A DNA stretch of 64,000 nt from Apus apus (lineage: Eukaryota > Chordata > Aves > Apodiformes > Apodidae): positions 7,095,659 through 7,159,658 of the forward strand of contig NC_067283.1 in the NCBI RefSeq assembly GCF_020740795.1. Reading direction: 5' to 3'. Positions 60,301 to 62,782 of this stretch are shown in pieces. The notes beneath the pieces are model-generated. The model ran no database searches, had not been told where the DNA came from, and saw nothing but the letters and a program-made list of their open reading frames with translations. Within the stretch, counting starts at the first letter, position 1, and each line of letters begins with the position of its first letter. Made by a program: the position numbers and the translations under genes.

Positions 60301-62782
60301 GGATGTGTTTGGGTAGGCAAACATTAGCTCAGATCCGTTCATCTCTCATCAGTCCACAAAAATATTGTTAAATCTTTCCTGCCCTCTCTCTATACTACAC
60401 AGACTCCCCATCCTAGAACCTGAAATCATTCAGTAGGATTCTACCTAGGTGTCATCTACTTGAACTAAGGCAACACCCAGAATTCACTTCCAAAATCACA
60501 AATTCTGACTTAGATTCTACTTTGGAGATGAGGACAAGCAAAACGTTCATTGTGTCTAGGGAAGCAAAAGGAATTTTTTTTTTTCCTTGGAGCCTCAGGT
60601 CAGCCCACCTAATTTCTTCAGACAGAAAATAAATACTCCCAGCAAAGAGCTTTTTACTCTACTTTCACCTTTTTTTTTCAACATCAGCTTTCCAGTCATT
60701 CAGACGTTGCTTTGCTGAGACAATGTTACCACTTTCAAACAGTGTTTGCACTGAATTTGAGAGCCTCAAAATACACTTGTACTCAGGGGTTACACAGTAT
60801 TTCCCACTGGTAACCCAAGGATTTCACAAAAAGGCAACTTGCAGTTCCAGTGTTGCCAGCCTTAGAAAGGTGATTTTCTAGGATGGATGACCCACAAACG
60901 GAACAACAACAAGAAAAATCCCTGAAATGGACAAAAACAAGCCACAACTATTGCCCAAGTAATTTTCATTAAGCATTCTGTACAGAACATGAGAGTACCA
61001 GTATAATAAAAACTCCCCAGGATATCTGCAATATACACGTGTACTGCAACACTCCAAGATACAAGACATGCCAAAAGTAGACTGCTACCTCTACTGTCAT
61101 CCATCTCCCCATCTCTTGAGTGCTCTGACTGGGCATCTGGGGGTGTCTGAAGCACAGCCACACTGTTCTGATTTATAATCTTCAGTTTAAGCTTTGGTTT
61201 CGTCCGTTTTCTTCTCGGTACTGTAACAGTTAGGCTCTGTAACTGAGACATGCCGGATTCTGTCAAGCAGACTCCATCCTGGGTGTATGTCTTTGGTGGG
61301 TCTATAAAAGTTAAATGAATCATAACAGCAATATAAAACTCTTTAATTTACAAGTCTTAGATGCTTAGGAATAGCACTTTTAAGAGTTAATAATCCACAT
61401 GTATGGAGCTGATTCATGAGTGAGGAACTCGGTATAAATAAAACAGAGATATCTGATACTGTCTAACATGTTACAGATACAGCTTTATAATTTAGAGTCT
61501 GATGTCAAATCCAGCAACAATCCATTCTACTGCTACAAAAACAACTTACATCAAGGACTCATTTGAAACAGTGATTTGATCACAGAAACTGGTACCATCC
61601 AGGGTATTTCTGTACCCCTGGCACTCACAGGAATCTGTGCAAGTCTTAGTTTGGGTCCTTGTTGCTTATCAGCCAAGGACCTCACACAGCCCTCAGTACT
61701 GTACCATCATCTTATTAATGACCTTAAGCCTCCCAGAACTTTTGGTAACTCAGGCAAGTTATCAACCTTATTTTGTAGGCAGACAAAAACCAAGTTACAC
61801 CAAGTGAGCTGCTCAAGAGCAAACTGGAAATCATGGGGAGAACTCATCTCCCAAGATCTGCATGACTGCTTCCTCCTCAAGCTGCTACATATAAACCTCT
61901 TAATTCACCATGTAGAACGGTGCTGTCACCTGTGTTGGAAGTGGAAGTTTGGGATTTTTCAGGGAATTACCAAGTAATTAAGAGGCTAAAATGATGCTTC
62001 TGCTCTCATGAGCCAGTTAAATTATTTGATAACACAGTTTTGAAAACAAACATCAAAGCACTTGTTCCTTTCAGCCAAAAATACTTTATGCTACAGCTCA
62101 CCCCTCAAAACACAGCTGGTTTTGAACACAATTCTTCCTAGATGACTATTTTCTTATGCAGAACTAAAAAAGAGAGCTTGCTTTAAAAAAATCACATATG
62201 CTTTTTCAGATTGAAGATTTGAGGGGAGAATCTTCTCTCAGAACTATAATTGTGTGGTACCAAATGGAAAAAAATTCTGACCTGATGGAAGATGTCCTAA
62301 CATAATGGAAGCTGTTTGTATTATCATTATAATAAGTGGCTTGTGAGCAGGCTTGTCAAGAGTAGAAATTCCTAGCACACATCAAATACTAAAAACTTGT
62401 GTCTTCCTACAATTTGAGCCTGTTAAACATGCTTGACTCAGCCCCACTTGGTTAACACCAATAATATTAGGGTAAGCAACTAAGTCTGCAGGATCAAAGC
62501 ATAATTTAAAGTAATTATCTTAGTGCAGGAATGGCAGGCAAAAGAAGAAGGAAGAGAGAATGAGAAAAAAAAAAAAAAGAAATGCATGCTGTGGTAACTG
62601 AGGGATAGTTAATGCTGTGTGTTATAAAATCATAGAAAAAGGAATTTTTGTCTCATGTAAAAATATACCCTTCAAATGTACTAAATGATCAAAGATTAAG
62701 CATTTACATTCTTTACCTAGTTCTTTTGATTTTGAAATAATCTGAGCTCCAACTGATGAATCACAACAGTCCAAAGAAGGCA
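5590..62782 (-). CDS. KMT2C: KMT2C (MLL3) histone H3K4 methyltransferase, C-terminal 39 coding exons; 5' end beyond the window
   Basis: KMT2C is the nuclear catalytic subunit of the MLL3/4 COMPASS-like complex, which monomethylates H3 Lys4 at enhancers using S-adenosylmethionine. I placed 39 exons on the minus strand. All donors are GT and all acceptors AG, and the exon phases close perfectly: 11,516 bases give 3,837 residues plus stop. Domains in order are basic linkers (e2-e5), an HMG-box-like segment (e12-e14), DPY/TP repeats (e15), acidic and LXXLL regions (e17, e22), coiled coils (e21-e22), ePHD and FYRN (e32), FYRC (e32-e34), the WIN motif GCARAEPKM (e34), SET (e36-e38) and post-SET (e39). 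KMT2C rather than KMT2D is indicated by the DPYxxPPGTPRP array and the near-identity of many segments to mammalian KMT2C as I remember it. The six N-terminal PHD fingers and the promoter are outside. No frameshift or premature stop is seen, so the gene looks intact. Confidence 0.96.
5932..6040 (-). CDS. KMT2C: KMT2C e38: SET domain core with NHSC motif
   Basis: This 109-nt exon starts with the last base of a split Arg codon. It contains the hallmark YINHSCAPNC of SET domains, which forms part of the pseudoknot that binds S-adenosylmethionine and the substrate lysine. VAEVVTFERGHKIIIS and RRIQKGEE follow. The donor is GTAGGG and the exon ends in phase 0. Confidence 0.97.
6041..6443. other. Intron e37-e38, nothing notable
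   Basis: A 403-base intron within the SET domain coding region. I see no repeat or conserved element. Confidence 0.85.
6444..6517 (-). CDS. KMT2C: KMT2C e37: SET domain, SET-I region
   Basis: This 74-nt exon encodes NRGVYMFRMDNDHVIDATLT and GGPA, then AG of a split Arg codon completed in the next exon. It is the central SET segment that shapes the substrate groove. Splice sites are TTTTCCAG and GTGGGT. Confidence 0.97.
6518..7141. other. Intron e36-e37, nothing notable
   Basis: A 624-base unique-looking intron. Open frames here read through from the flanking exons or are by chance. Confidence 0.85.
7142..7258 (-). CDS. KMT2C: KMT2C e36: start of SET domain
   Basis: Thirty-nine codons in phase 0. 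GLGLYAARDIEKHTMVIEYI opens the SET fold and carries the GxG-type S-adenosylmethionine contact. GTIIRNEVANRKEKLYESQ follows. It matches the family with no gaps. Splice sites are CCTGCAG and GTATGG. Confidence 0.97.
7911..8162 (-). mobile_element. CR1 LINE 3' fragment (minus orientation)
   Basis: Begins with ATCATAGA/AATCATAGAATGG, the complement of the ATTCTATG tail repeats, then GGTTGGAAGGGACC, a TTAAAGATCATCTAG core and CCAGCCTAACCTTGAACACT. Only the 3' end is present, with no reverse transcriptase. Same orientation as KMT2C transcription. Confidence 0.92.
8270..8313. repeat. TA / TAAA microsatellite
   Basis: A (TA)n stretch runs directly into about six TAAA units. Non-coding, likely length-variable. 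Confidence 0.85.
8412..8580 (-). CDS. KMT2C: KMT2C e35: linker before the SET domain
   Basis: This 169-nt exon encodes the conserved segment between the WIN motif and SET, including VHSKSSQYRKMKTEWKSNVY and the terminal LARSRIQ. It begins with one base completing an Arg codon and ends in phase 0. The donor GTCAGG is the least canonical of the set, but the exon is fully conserved in sequence. Confidence 0.96.
8857..8999 (-). CDS. KMT2C: KMT2C e34: end of FYRC and WIN motif
   Basis: The exon starts LPGVEACENYTFRYGRNPLM, the last part of the FYRC module. It then carries the WIN motif GCARAEPKM (about 8886-8912), whose arginine is known to insert into WDR5 and so holds the methyltransferase in the WRAD core. 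It ends KRFVL plus AG of a split Arg codon. Confidence 0.96.
9138..9363 (+). mobile_element. CR1 LINE 3' fragment (plus orientation) beside a splice donor
   Basis: Reads GGGTTGGATATTGGGGAA, TTTCTTCACTGACATGAGGG, then AGATGGTTGGACTTGAAGGG and ends CCTATGATTCTAA, the CR1 3' end. It is antisense to KMT2C. The tail ends about 22 bases from the e33 donor (GTGAGT at 9379-9384), so it occupies most of this 385-base intron. Confidence 0.92.
9385..9521 (-). CDS. KMT2C: KMT2C e33: FYRC module
   Basis: This 137-nt exon starts with GT of a split Gly codon. It encodes VWDKILEPVASVRKESEM, LQLFPGYLKGEDLFGLTV and SAVARIAES. This is the first half of FYRC, which packs with FYRN into one fold. The donor GTGAGT lies only about 20 bases from the tail of a CR1 element in the downstream intron. 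Confidence 0.96.
9522..10409. other. Intron e32-e33, nothing notable
   Basis: An 888-base intron with short open frames on both strands that overlap each other and match nothing I know. No repeat recognised. Confidence 0.8.
10410..11529 (-). CDS. KMT2C: KMT2C e32: extended PHD finger and FYRN domain
   Basis: A large 1,120-nt exon (373 residues plus one base). Residues 1-140 are a Pro-rich to basic linker (SPPPSPPIMFPP, KKWKGMKWKKW). About residues 144-250 (10780-11100) form the extended PHD finger, with ordered Cys/His pairs CCFCHEEGD, WVHLNCALW, CMFCHKMGATSGCH, CTNIYHFTCA and LCPMHK. In this family that domain binds histone H4 tails. About residues 285-345 (10495-10677) are FYRN, with GSLIFHAVGQLLPQQM, ALFPVGYEASRLYWS and RCRYLCSIEEKDG. 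The exon then enters FYRC (IKVVEQGHEDLVL). It begins in phase 0 after CTTTACCAG-type pyrimidine-rich sequence. Confidence 0.97.
11530..13383. other. Intron e31-e32, nothing notable
   Basis: A 1,854-base AT-rich intron. No transposon tail, tandem repeat or RNA gene recognised. Confidence 0.8.
13384..13488 (-). CDS. KMT2C: KMT2C e31: CSNNC half of a zinc-binding motif
   Basis: Thirty-five codons, phase 0 at both ends, beginning DSQEGSDKMKD. VVFCSNNCFVLYS carries the second cysteine pair of a conserved zinc-finger-like module whose first CxxC pair is in the preceding exon. It ends AKNSENK, with donor GTAAGT. Confidence 0.95.
13489..14410. other. Intron e30-e31, nothing notable
   Basis: A 922-base intron separating the two halves of the zinc motif. 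It appears unique. Confidence 0.8.
14411..14550 (-). CDS. KMT2C: KMT2C e30: CxxC half of a zinc-binding motif
   Basis: This 140-nt exon starts with GT of a split Gly codon. AGYKDHSQNLAEGSALRPRW precedes CSHCKVVVLGSGVRKSFKDL. The Cys-x-x-Cys pairs with CSNNC in e31, a layout like FCS-type zinc fingers. The zinc role is inferred from spacing. Confidence 0.95.
14551..15416. other. Intron e29-e30 carrying a CR1 fragment
   Basis: An 866-base intron. About a third of it is the CR1 fragment at 15022-15306 and the remainder is unique. Confidence 0.85.
15022..15306 (-). mobile_element. CR1 LINE 3' fragment (minus orientation)
   Basis: Starts AGAATCATGTAATGGTTTGA, with TTGGAAGGGACCTTAAAGAT, CATGGGCAGGGATCACCTCC and ends near ACCCCTTGTCTTCTTACTAC. 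It is the 5'-truncated end of a CR1 in the same orientation as the host gene. Confidence 0.93.
15417..15669 (-). CDS. KMT2C: KMT2C e29: conserved linker (NISSVVAAFSNLL)
   Basis: This 253-nt exon starts in phase 0 with NISSVVAAFSNLLHVRIPNS. Pro/Gly-rich sequence ends VPFPANSN plus one base of Gly. Colinear with mammalian KMT2C. No named domain is known here. Splice sites are TGTTTTCAG and GTGAGT. Confidence 0.95.
15847..16001 (-). CDS. KMT2C: KMT2C e28: conserved linker (ISVAITLHP)
   Basis: This 155-nt exon starts with GT of a split Gly codon. It encodes SEAKRNYIKSEPG, GFFASQVG and LISVAITLHPTAAE. It contains a VKEE/IKSEP-like acidic-lysine context that could be a SUMO consensus (IKSE), which is inference only. 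Confidence 0.94.
16111..16289 (-). CDS. KMT2C: KMT2C e27: Pro/Ser-rich linker with a VKEE site
   Basis: This 179-nt exon encodes VQDNCEDRDTPDSFVPSSSP, ESVVGMEISRYPDL and VVKEENPEPVPSPIIPILP. VKEE fits the SUMO consensus psi-K-x-E. The segment is strongly conserved between this sequence and mammals as I recall it. Splice sites are TTGTTCCAG and GTGAGT. Confidence 0.94.
16290..17159. other. Intron e26-e27 with a small perfect hairpin
   Basis: An 870-base intron. Apart from the inverted repeat at 16844-16863 I see nothing in it. Confidence 0.8.
16844..16863. repeat. Perfect 8-bp inverted repeat with 4-nt loop
   Basis: CATGGTAC-AACA-GTACCATG. It could fold as a short hairpin in DNA or pre-mRNA. 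It is too short to be a microRNA precursor. Confidence 0.85.
17160..17307 (-). CDS. KMT2C: KMT2C e26: linker with PTPPHNNQEELR
   Basis: This 148-nt exon starts with TT of a split Val codon. It encodes KALGPKQFQLPFRPQDDLLA and VDVPASLPTPPHNNQEEL, then AG of Arg. No catalytic domain is known for this stretch. It is placed by phase and by identity to the family. Confidence 0.94.
17308..18073. other. Intron e25-e26, nothing notable
   Basis: A 766-base AT-rich intron without recognisable elements. Confidence 0.8.
18074..18215 (-). CDS. KMT2C: KMT2C e25: Pro-rich linker (NPPTPPASLPPTPPP)
   Basis: This 142-nt exon starts in phase 0 with QNNLSNPPTPPASLPPTPPP and continues NGFATTEELAGKAGML. The acceptor CTCATGCAG was chosen because K|QNNLSN joins exactly to e24. 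The open frame continues upstream for about 30 codons but is intronic. Confidence 0.93.
18216..19891. other. Intron e24-e25 with the longest CR1 fragment
   Basis: A 1,676-base intron containing the CR1 at 18552-18980. Elsewhere unique AT-rich sequence. Confidence 0.85.
18552..18980 (-). mobile_element. CR1 LINE 3' fragment (minus orientation), about 430 bp
   Basis: Reads AATCACAGAATGGTTTGAGT, then CTTGAACACTTCCAAGGATG, TTACCCCTTGTCCTCTCACT, CAGGCTGAACAGCCTCAACC, to CTCCTTCGTGGCCCTATG. This is the longest CR1 copy here, extending into the sequence just before the 3' UTR. No intact coding sequence remains. Confidence 0.94.
19892..20056 (-). CDS. KMT2C: KMT2C e24: hydrophobic conserved segment
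   Basis: Fifty-five codons, phase 0 at both ends: QLSLLPLMEPIIGVSFAHFL, then PYGSSQLNGGNRLVGSFG and ASDYYSQLIYK. It is unusually hydrophobic for this otherwise disordered region, which suggests a short folded or binding element. The donor is GTAGGG. Confidence 0.94.
20057..20509. other. Intron e23-e24, nothing notable
   Basis: A 453-base intron. Its open frames are continuations of flanking exons. Confidence 0.8.
20510..20722 (-). CDS. KMT2C: KMT2C e23: basic, nuclear-localisation-like exon
   Basis: Seventy-one codons in phase 0. It has a strongly basic cluster, KKQRNKRTQRTGEKAAPRSK then KRKKEEEEK, which reads as a bipartite nuclear localisation signal. It then has MYPNADTFIQLKQ. A second AG nine bases inside the exon could act as an alternative acceptor. 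The outer one is preferred because it preserves the QT..NQMQGAFG match. Confidence 0.92.
20723..22315. other. Intron e22-e23, nothing notable
   Basis: A 1,593-base AT-rich intron. A 119-codon plus-strand frame at 21118-21477 has a hydrophobic, low-information composition and is not called. Confidence 0.8.
22316..24016 (-). CDS. KMT2C: KMT2C e22: coiled coil, basic region and LXXLL exon
   Basis: A 1,701-nt exon (567 codons, phase 0). It opens IRKQQKEHAELIEEYRIK, followed by six glutamines from pure CAG. A charged helix (SFQERERKERLREQQERQRI and on to QQRIELEQHG) predicts a coiled coil. SLIQLYSDIIPEEKGKKKRT joins a Lys/Arg run, then TP-rich repeats (APSTPHSDITAPSTP). Near the end ELLKHLLKNKKSSSLL holds an LXXLL nuclear-receptor box (LKHLL). 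The donor GTGAGC gives M|QT at the junction. The frame continues open past the donor, but that extension is unlike the family. Confidence 0.95.
23945..23962 (-). repeat. KMT2C: Pure (CAG)6 tract in e22
   Basis: Six uninterrupted CAG codons encode Gln6 between EEYRIK and CGMAPH. Short and likely harmless, but a potential length polymorphism. Confidence 0.95.
24017..26399. other. Intron e21-e22 with GC-rich block and CR1 remnant
   Basis: A 2,383-base intron. The stretch 24300-24830 is clearly richer in G and C than its surroundings and holds two overlapping antisense open frames. A short CR1 piece lies at 25033-25109. The rest is AT-rich and unique. Confidence 0.8.
25033..25109 (-). mobile_element. 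CR1 LINE remnant (minus orientation), 77 bp
   Basis: ATCACAGAATGGATTGAGTT, GGAAGGGACCTTAAAGATCA and TGCATGGGCAGAGACACCT match the extreme CR1 3' end. Very strongly 5'-truncated. Confidence 0.9.
26400..26632 (-). CDS. KMT2C: KMT2C e21: long coiled-coil exon
   Basis: This 233-nt exon, starting with AT of a split Asn codon, encodes DSQRKQYEEWLQDTQQLLQI, QQKYLEEQIGAHRKSKKALS and ending HVTEQQSMVQKQLEQ. Regular heptads predict a coiled coil that runs on into e22. It is almost identical to the mammalian protein as I recall it, which suggests strong constraint. Confidence 0.96.
26633..28724. other. Intron e20-e21, nothing notable
   Basis: A 2,092-base intron. No repeat family recognised and no coding sequence supported. 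Confidence 0.8.
28725..28788 (-). CDS. KMT2C: KMT2C e20: small 64-nt exon
   Basis: Encodes DGSLTPQISRPNPPNFGPGF V plus one base. It is too short for an ORF search and was found by phase and by similarity. The exon ends GTCA|GTAAGT, and A plus AT of e21 forms the expected Asn codon. Confidence 0.93.
28928..29006 (-). CDS. KMT2C: KMT2C e19: small 79-nt exon
   Basis: Encodes FPFIGQPVPGAQTSEGQNHM then QQAITQ, after one base completing Arg. Two acceptors are possible: CCATAG before GTTTCCC, and a second TATAG 14 bases inside. The outer one is used because only it keeps the phase with e18 (AG|G gives Arg). Confidence 0.92.
29007..29858. other. Intron e18-e19, nothing notable
   Basis: An 852-base AT-rich intron without recognised elements. 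Confidence 0.8.
29859..29970 (-). CDS. KMT2C: KMT2C e18: DFDAITDPIMKAK segment
   Basis: This 112-nt exon encodes FDAITDPIMKAKMVALKGIN then KVMAQSNMGMPTMVMN, with split codons at both ends (Asp at the start, Arg at the end). It is a highly conserved helical-looking stretch in KMT2C and KMT2D. Splice sites are CTTTTATAG and GTAGGC. Confidence 0.95.
29971..31266. other. Intron e17-e18 with a possible old CR1 trace
   Basis: A 1,296-base intron. The only structure seen is the weak CR1-like piece at 30498-30546. Confidence 0.75.
30498..30546 (-). mobile_element. Possible ancient CR1 remnant
   Basis: GAGGTTGGAAGGAAGCTCTG followed by GAGGTCACCTTAGCCAC resembles older CR1 subfamilies with a 'TCTGGAGGTCACCTAGTCCA' core. 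Diverged and short, so uncertain. Confidence 0.4.
31267..33089 (-). CDS. KMT2C: KMT2C e17: large acidic exon with several LXXLL motifs
   Basis: A 1,823-nt exon. The first third is Pro/Gln-rich and contains GQAYIELRHRAPDGRPRLPF. The middle is strongly acidic, with iterated VKDLD, EDLENLNLDTEDG and DLDVGDKK. LXXLL motifs read LDDLL (HLDDLLRSG), LSSLL (PVLSSLLANE) and LQDLL (LLLQDLLDQE). Such boxes are known to mediate nuclear receptor contacts in the MLL3/4 proteins. The C-terminus QMQAMIRQRSEPFFPNI is nearly invariant. One base at each end completes split codons. Confidence 0.96.
33090..33947. other. Intron e16-e17 with an AAT microsatellite
   Basis: An 858-base very AT-rich intron with the trinucleotide repeat at 33312-33340 and nothing else recognised. 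Confidence 0.85.
33312..33340. repeat. (AAT)n microsatellite, nearly ten units
   Basis: An uninterrupted run of AAT triplets, 29 bases long. Likely polymorphic. Confidence 0.92.
33948..34273 (-). CDS. KMT2C: KMT2C e16: Gln/Pro-rich exon
   Basis: This 326-nt exon begins RQKLREIILQQQQQKKN, a helix with five glutamines, then RPPPPYPGNIRSSVVPPG, and ends GMRPHGL plus AG of Arg. PPPPY is a WW-domain-type ligand motif (PPxY), though no partner is shown here. The acceptor is TTTAAACAG. Confidence 0.94.
34274..35319. other. Intron e15-e16, nothing notable
   Basis: A 1,046-base intron between two large exons. No element recognised. Confidence 0.8.
35320..37188 (-). CDS. KMT2C: KMT2C e15: giant exon with polyQ and DPY/TP repeats
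   Basis: 1,869 nt, 623 codons, phase 0 throughout. It opens with a basic helix (QMRQKSKQQAKIEATQKLEQ), then 13 glutamines. The body carries 12 copies of a degenerate 12-residue unit, DPYxxPPxTPRP, plus weaker relatives such as DPFTKP and DPFLQTP. Each unit offers a TP site that proline-directed kinases could use (inference). It ends DTEKLRQ and joins RQKLREI of e16. The repeat is diagnostic for KMT2C. Function is not established to my knowledge. Confidence 0.96.
37078..37116 (-). repeat. KMT2C: PolyQ tract (13 Gln) in e15
   Basis: On the coding strand the tract reads CAG2-CAA-CAG3-CAA-CAG6. Two CAA interruptions usually stabilise such a repeat. The six pure CAG triplets at its 3' end are the most likely to vary in length between individuals. 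Confidence 0.95.
37189..37841. other. Intron e14-e15, nothing notable
   Basis: A 653-base intron without recognised elements. Confidence 0.8.
37842..38024 (-). CDS. KMT2C: KMT2C e14: end of HMG-box-like segment
   Basis: Sixty-one codons, phase 0: QKARDNRAALRINKVQMSND, then MKRQQQQDSIDPSSRID and FKDPLKQRESEHEQEWKFRQ. It completes the HMG-box-like fold begun in e12-e13 and leads into a charged helix. Splice sites are TTTTCTCAG and GTGTGT. Confidence 0.95.
38025..40502. other. Intron e13-e14, purine-rich stretch only
   Basis: A 2,478-base intron. From about 39,400 to 40,330 the plus strand is markedly A/G-rich. A 72-codon frame at 39770-39988 (MDVDRLQQEVSTK start) lies within it and is not supported as a gene. 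Confidence 0.75.
40503..40576 (-). CDS. KMT2C: KMT2C e13: core of HMG-box-like segment
   Basis: This 74-nt exon encodes WATRVKQIAKLWRKASSQER then APYV after a split Asp codon. The W..R..IAKLWR..S.QERAPY pattern is that of an HMG-box helix pair. In the family this element is thought to contact DNA or histones. Confidence 0.95.
40693..40907 (-). CDS. KMT2C: KMT2C e12: linker and start of HMG-box-like segment
   Basis: This 215-nt exon encodes DKNPAFNPMVSDPNSSW, a conserved NAQRSTLKWEKEEALGEMAT stretch, and VLYTNINFPNLKEEFP leading into the HMG-box-like part. Split codons at both ends (Arg, Asp) close correctly with e11 and e13. Confidence 0.95.
41163..41298 (-). CDS. KMT2C: KMT2C e11: Gly/Pro linker exon
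   Basis: This 136-nt exon encodes ENAFPRVPLMNGLIGPNPHL and PHAALTAGGLGTFSSITQQP, then YTDT, with split codons at both ends. It is not visible as a long ORF and was found through its family match RVPLMNGLIG. Splice sites are CTGTCTAG and GTAAGT. Confidence 0.93.
41299..43393. other. Intron e10-e11, nothing notable
   Basis: A 2,095-base AT-rich intron with a T14-A6 homopolymer junction near 42,775-42,794. Confidence 0.8.
43394..43510 (-). CDS. KMT2C: KMT2C e10: DVEDLFTAVLSP exon
   Basis: This 117-nt exon encodes LGGKDVEDLFTAVLSPATTQ followed by the proline-rich PAPLPQPPPPQLMPLHTQ. The acidic-hydrophobic VEDLFTAVL resembles a short transactivation-like helix (inference). Split Glu at the start and split Gly at the end. 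Confidence 0.93.
43592..43624 (-). CDS. KMT2C: KMT2C e9: 33-nt microexon
   Basis: Encodes AILGKLYKIP with GT (Gly) before and G (Glu) after. It lies between introns of only 81 and 171 bases. Acceptor CTTGGTCCAG and donor GTATGT. The peptide joins MVTDG|AILGKLYKIPE|LGGKD without gap, matching the family. It is a multiple of three, so skipping it would keep the frame. Confidence 0.93.
43796..43933 (-). CDS. KMT2C: KMT2C e8: conserved acidic exon
   Basis: This 138-nt exon encodes GLDIGPISDDPSSLPQ, then RPLSEEQLDGILSPELDKMV. The start, with an Ala codon split across the junction followed by GL, appears to be three residues longer than the human protein as I remember it. An alternative acceptor in either lineage is possible. 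Confidence 0.91.
43934..45508. other. Intron e7-e8, nothing notable
   Basis: A 1,575-base AT-rich intron with an A15 run near 44,548 and A/T homopolymers near 45,430. Confidence 0.8.
45509..45613 (-). CDS. KMT2C: KMT2C e7: acidic exon (STDDPLADLSEVLNTDDDIL)
   Basis: This 105-nt exon encodes STDDPLADLSEVLNTDDDIL then GILSDDLVKAADHS, with split Gly before and split Ala after. Strongly acidic, conserved between vertebrates as I recall it. It is flanked on the 5' side by the longest intron in the window. Confidence 0.94.
45614..51054. other. Longest intron (e6-e7), contains a CR1 tail
   Basis: A 5,441-base intron. It holds AT-only low-complexity patches (46,020-46,072 and 46,243-46,273) and the CR1 at 47212-47338. 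A somewhat more GC-rich part at 48,500-49,680 has a 117-codon frame but no recognisable protein. No exon with family similarity was found. Confidence 0.8.
47212..47338 (+). mobile_element. CR1 LINE 3' fragment (plus orientation)
   Basis: GGTTGGATGAGGCTTTGCTC, GAGGTGTCCCTGCTCAGAGC, ATTTTTAAGGTCCCTTCCAC and the final CCATTCTATGACTCTATGAT, the typical CR1 3' terminus with its short tail repeats. Antisense to KMT2C. Confidence 0.93.
51055..51241 (-). CDS. KMT2C: KMT2C e6: linker exon (EAFFGKDLLDTS)
   Basis: This 187-nt exon begins EAFFGKDLLDTSRQNKMSLE in phase 0. A Ser/Thr/Pro-rich part (FLDPSSDPLLSSTSTPTQ) ends with one base of Gly. It joins e5 at AYLQ|EAFF as in the family. Confidence 0.94.
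51242..52840. other. Intron e5-e6, nothing notable
   Basis: A 1,599-base AT-rich intron, unique in appearance. Confidence 0.8.
52841..52971 (-). CDS. KMT2C: KMT2C e5: basic exon (KKRYRKKKNKLEETFPAYLQ)
   Basis: This 131-nt exon encodes WTEHLPDTPVEESTPASEST then EKIKKRYRKKKNKLEETF and PAYLQ. The basic run could be a nuclear localisation or DNA-contacting patch. Starts with GT of Gly, ends in phase 0. Confidence 0.95.
52972..55473. other. Intron e4-e5, nothing supported
   Basis: A 2,502-base intron. A 138-codon plus-strand frame at 53677-54093 has no recognisable domain and is not called. Confidence 0.75.
55474..55593 (-). CDS. KMT2C: KMT2C e4: basic exon (GGFMVRQRSRTGQGK)
   Basis: This 120-nt exon encodes IGGFMVRQRSRTGQGKTKRS, then SRKDSSGSVSEQLPGRDE with split Gly codons at both ends. 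It is rich in Arg/Lys followed by Ser, plausible for phosphorylation-regulated nuclear interactions (inference). Confidence 0.95.
55594..57446. other. Intron e3-e4, nothing notable
   Basis: A 1,853-base intron. AATTAATAAATT low-complexity sequence near 56,970-57,000 is the only feature. Confidence 0.8.
57447..57575 (-). CDS. KMT2C: KMT2C e3: acidic-to-basic exon
   Basis: This 129-nt exon encodes GDLMDCDGKSDSSPEREAVD, then DDTKVAEGADGIKKRKRKPY and RP. The KKRKRK cluster is nuclear-localisation-like. The exon lies in a different frame from the longest open frame at this place and was recognised by its family match and splice sites (TTTCCTGCAG, GTAGGA). Confidence 0.94.
57576..61088. other. Intron e2-e3 with an unexplained open frame
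   Basis: A 3,513-base intron. The only structure that stands out is the minus-strand open frame at 58418-58792. The remainder looks unique. Confidence 0.75.
58418..58792 (-). other. Unidentified 125-codon open frame inside an intron
   Basis: On the minus strand the frame is open from just after a TAG (58793-58795) to the TAA at 58418-58420. It includes VGSGHIAIIHALKGRRKLAV, VVTGDSFCQATSFVGRTQKS and LVCDPACGRARVVVLPQQKW. Composition is more protein-like than other intronic frames here (balanced hydrophobic, Arg/Lys, Gly). The frame opens right after an AG dinucleotide. I do not recognise a family. It may be a decayed retrocopy, a transposon fragment, a rare exon or chance. Confidence 0.2.
61089..61301 (-). 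CDS. KMT2C: KMT2C e2: basic exon after the PHD cluster
   Basis: This 213-nt exon encodes PPKTYTQDGVCLTESGMSQL, TVTVPRRKRTKPKLKLKIIN and PDAQSEHSRDGEMDDSR, with split Asp at the start and split Glu at the end. It follows the last N-terminal PHD finger in the family order. Confidence 0.95.
61302..62716. other. Intron e1-e2, nothing notable
   Basis: A 1,415-base intron with an A15 run near 62,564. No element recognised. Confidence 0.8.
62717..62782 (-). CDS. KMT2C: KMT2C e1 (first in window): 66-nt exon following the PHD fingers
   Basis: Encodes PSLDCCDSSVGAQIISKSKE L after TG of a split Val codon, and ends with one base of Asp. In the family this peptide comes directly after the end of the sixth PHD finger (CRPYMPASN-like), so the PHD cluster and earlier exons must lie to the right of the window. 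Acceptor ATTTTTCAG, donor GTAAAG. Confidence 0.92.
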   Translation of the reverse strand, partial: CLLWTVVIHQLELRLFQNQKN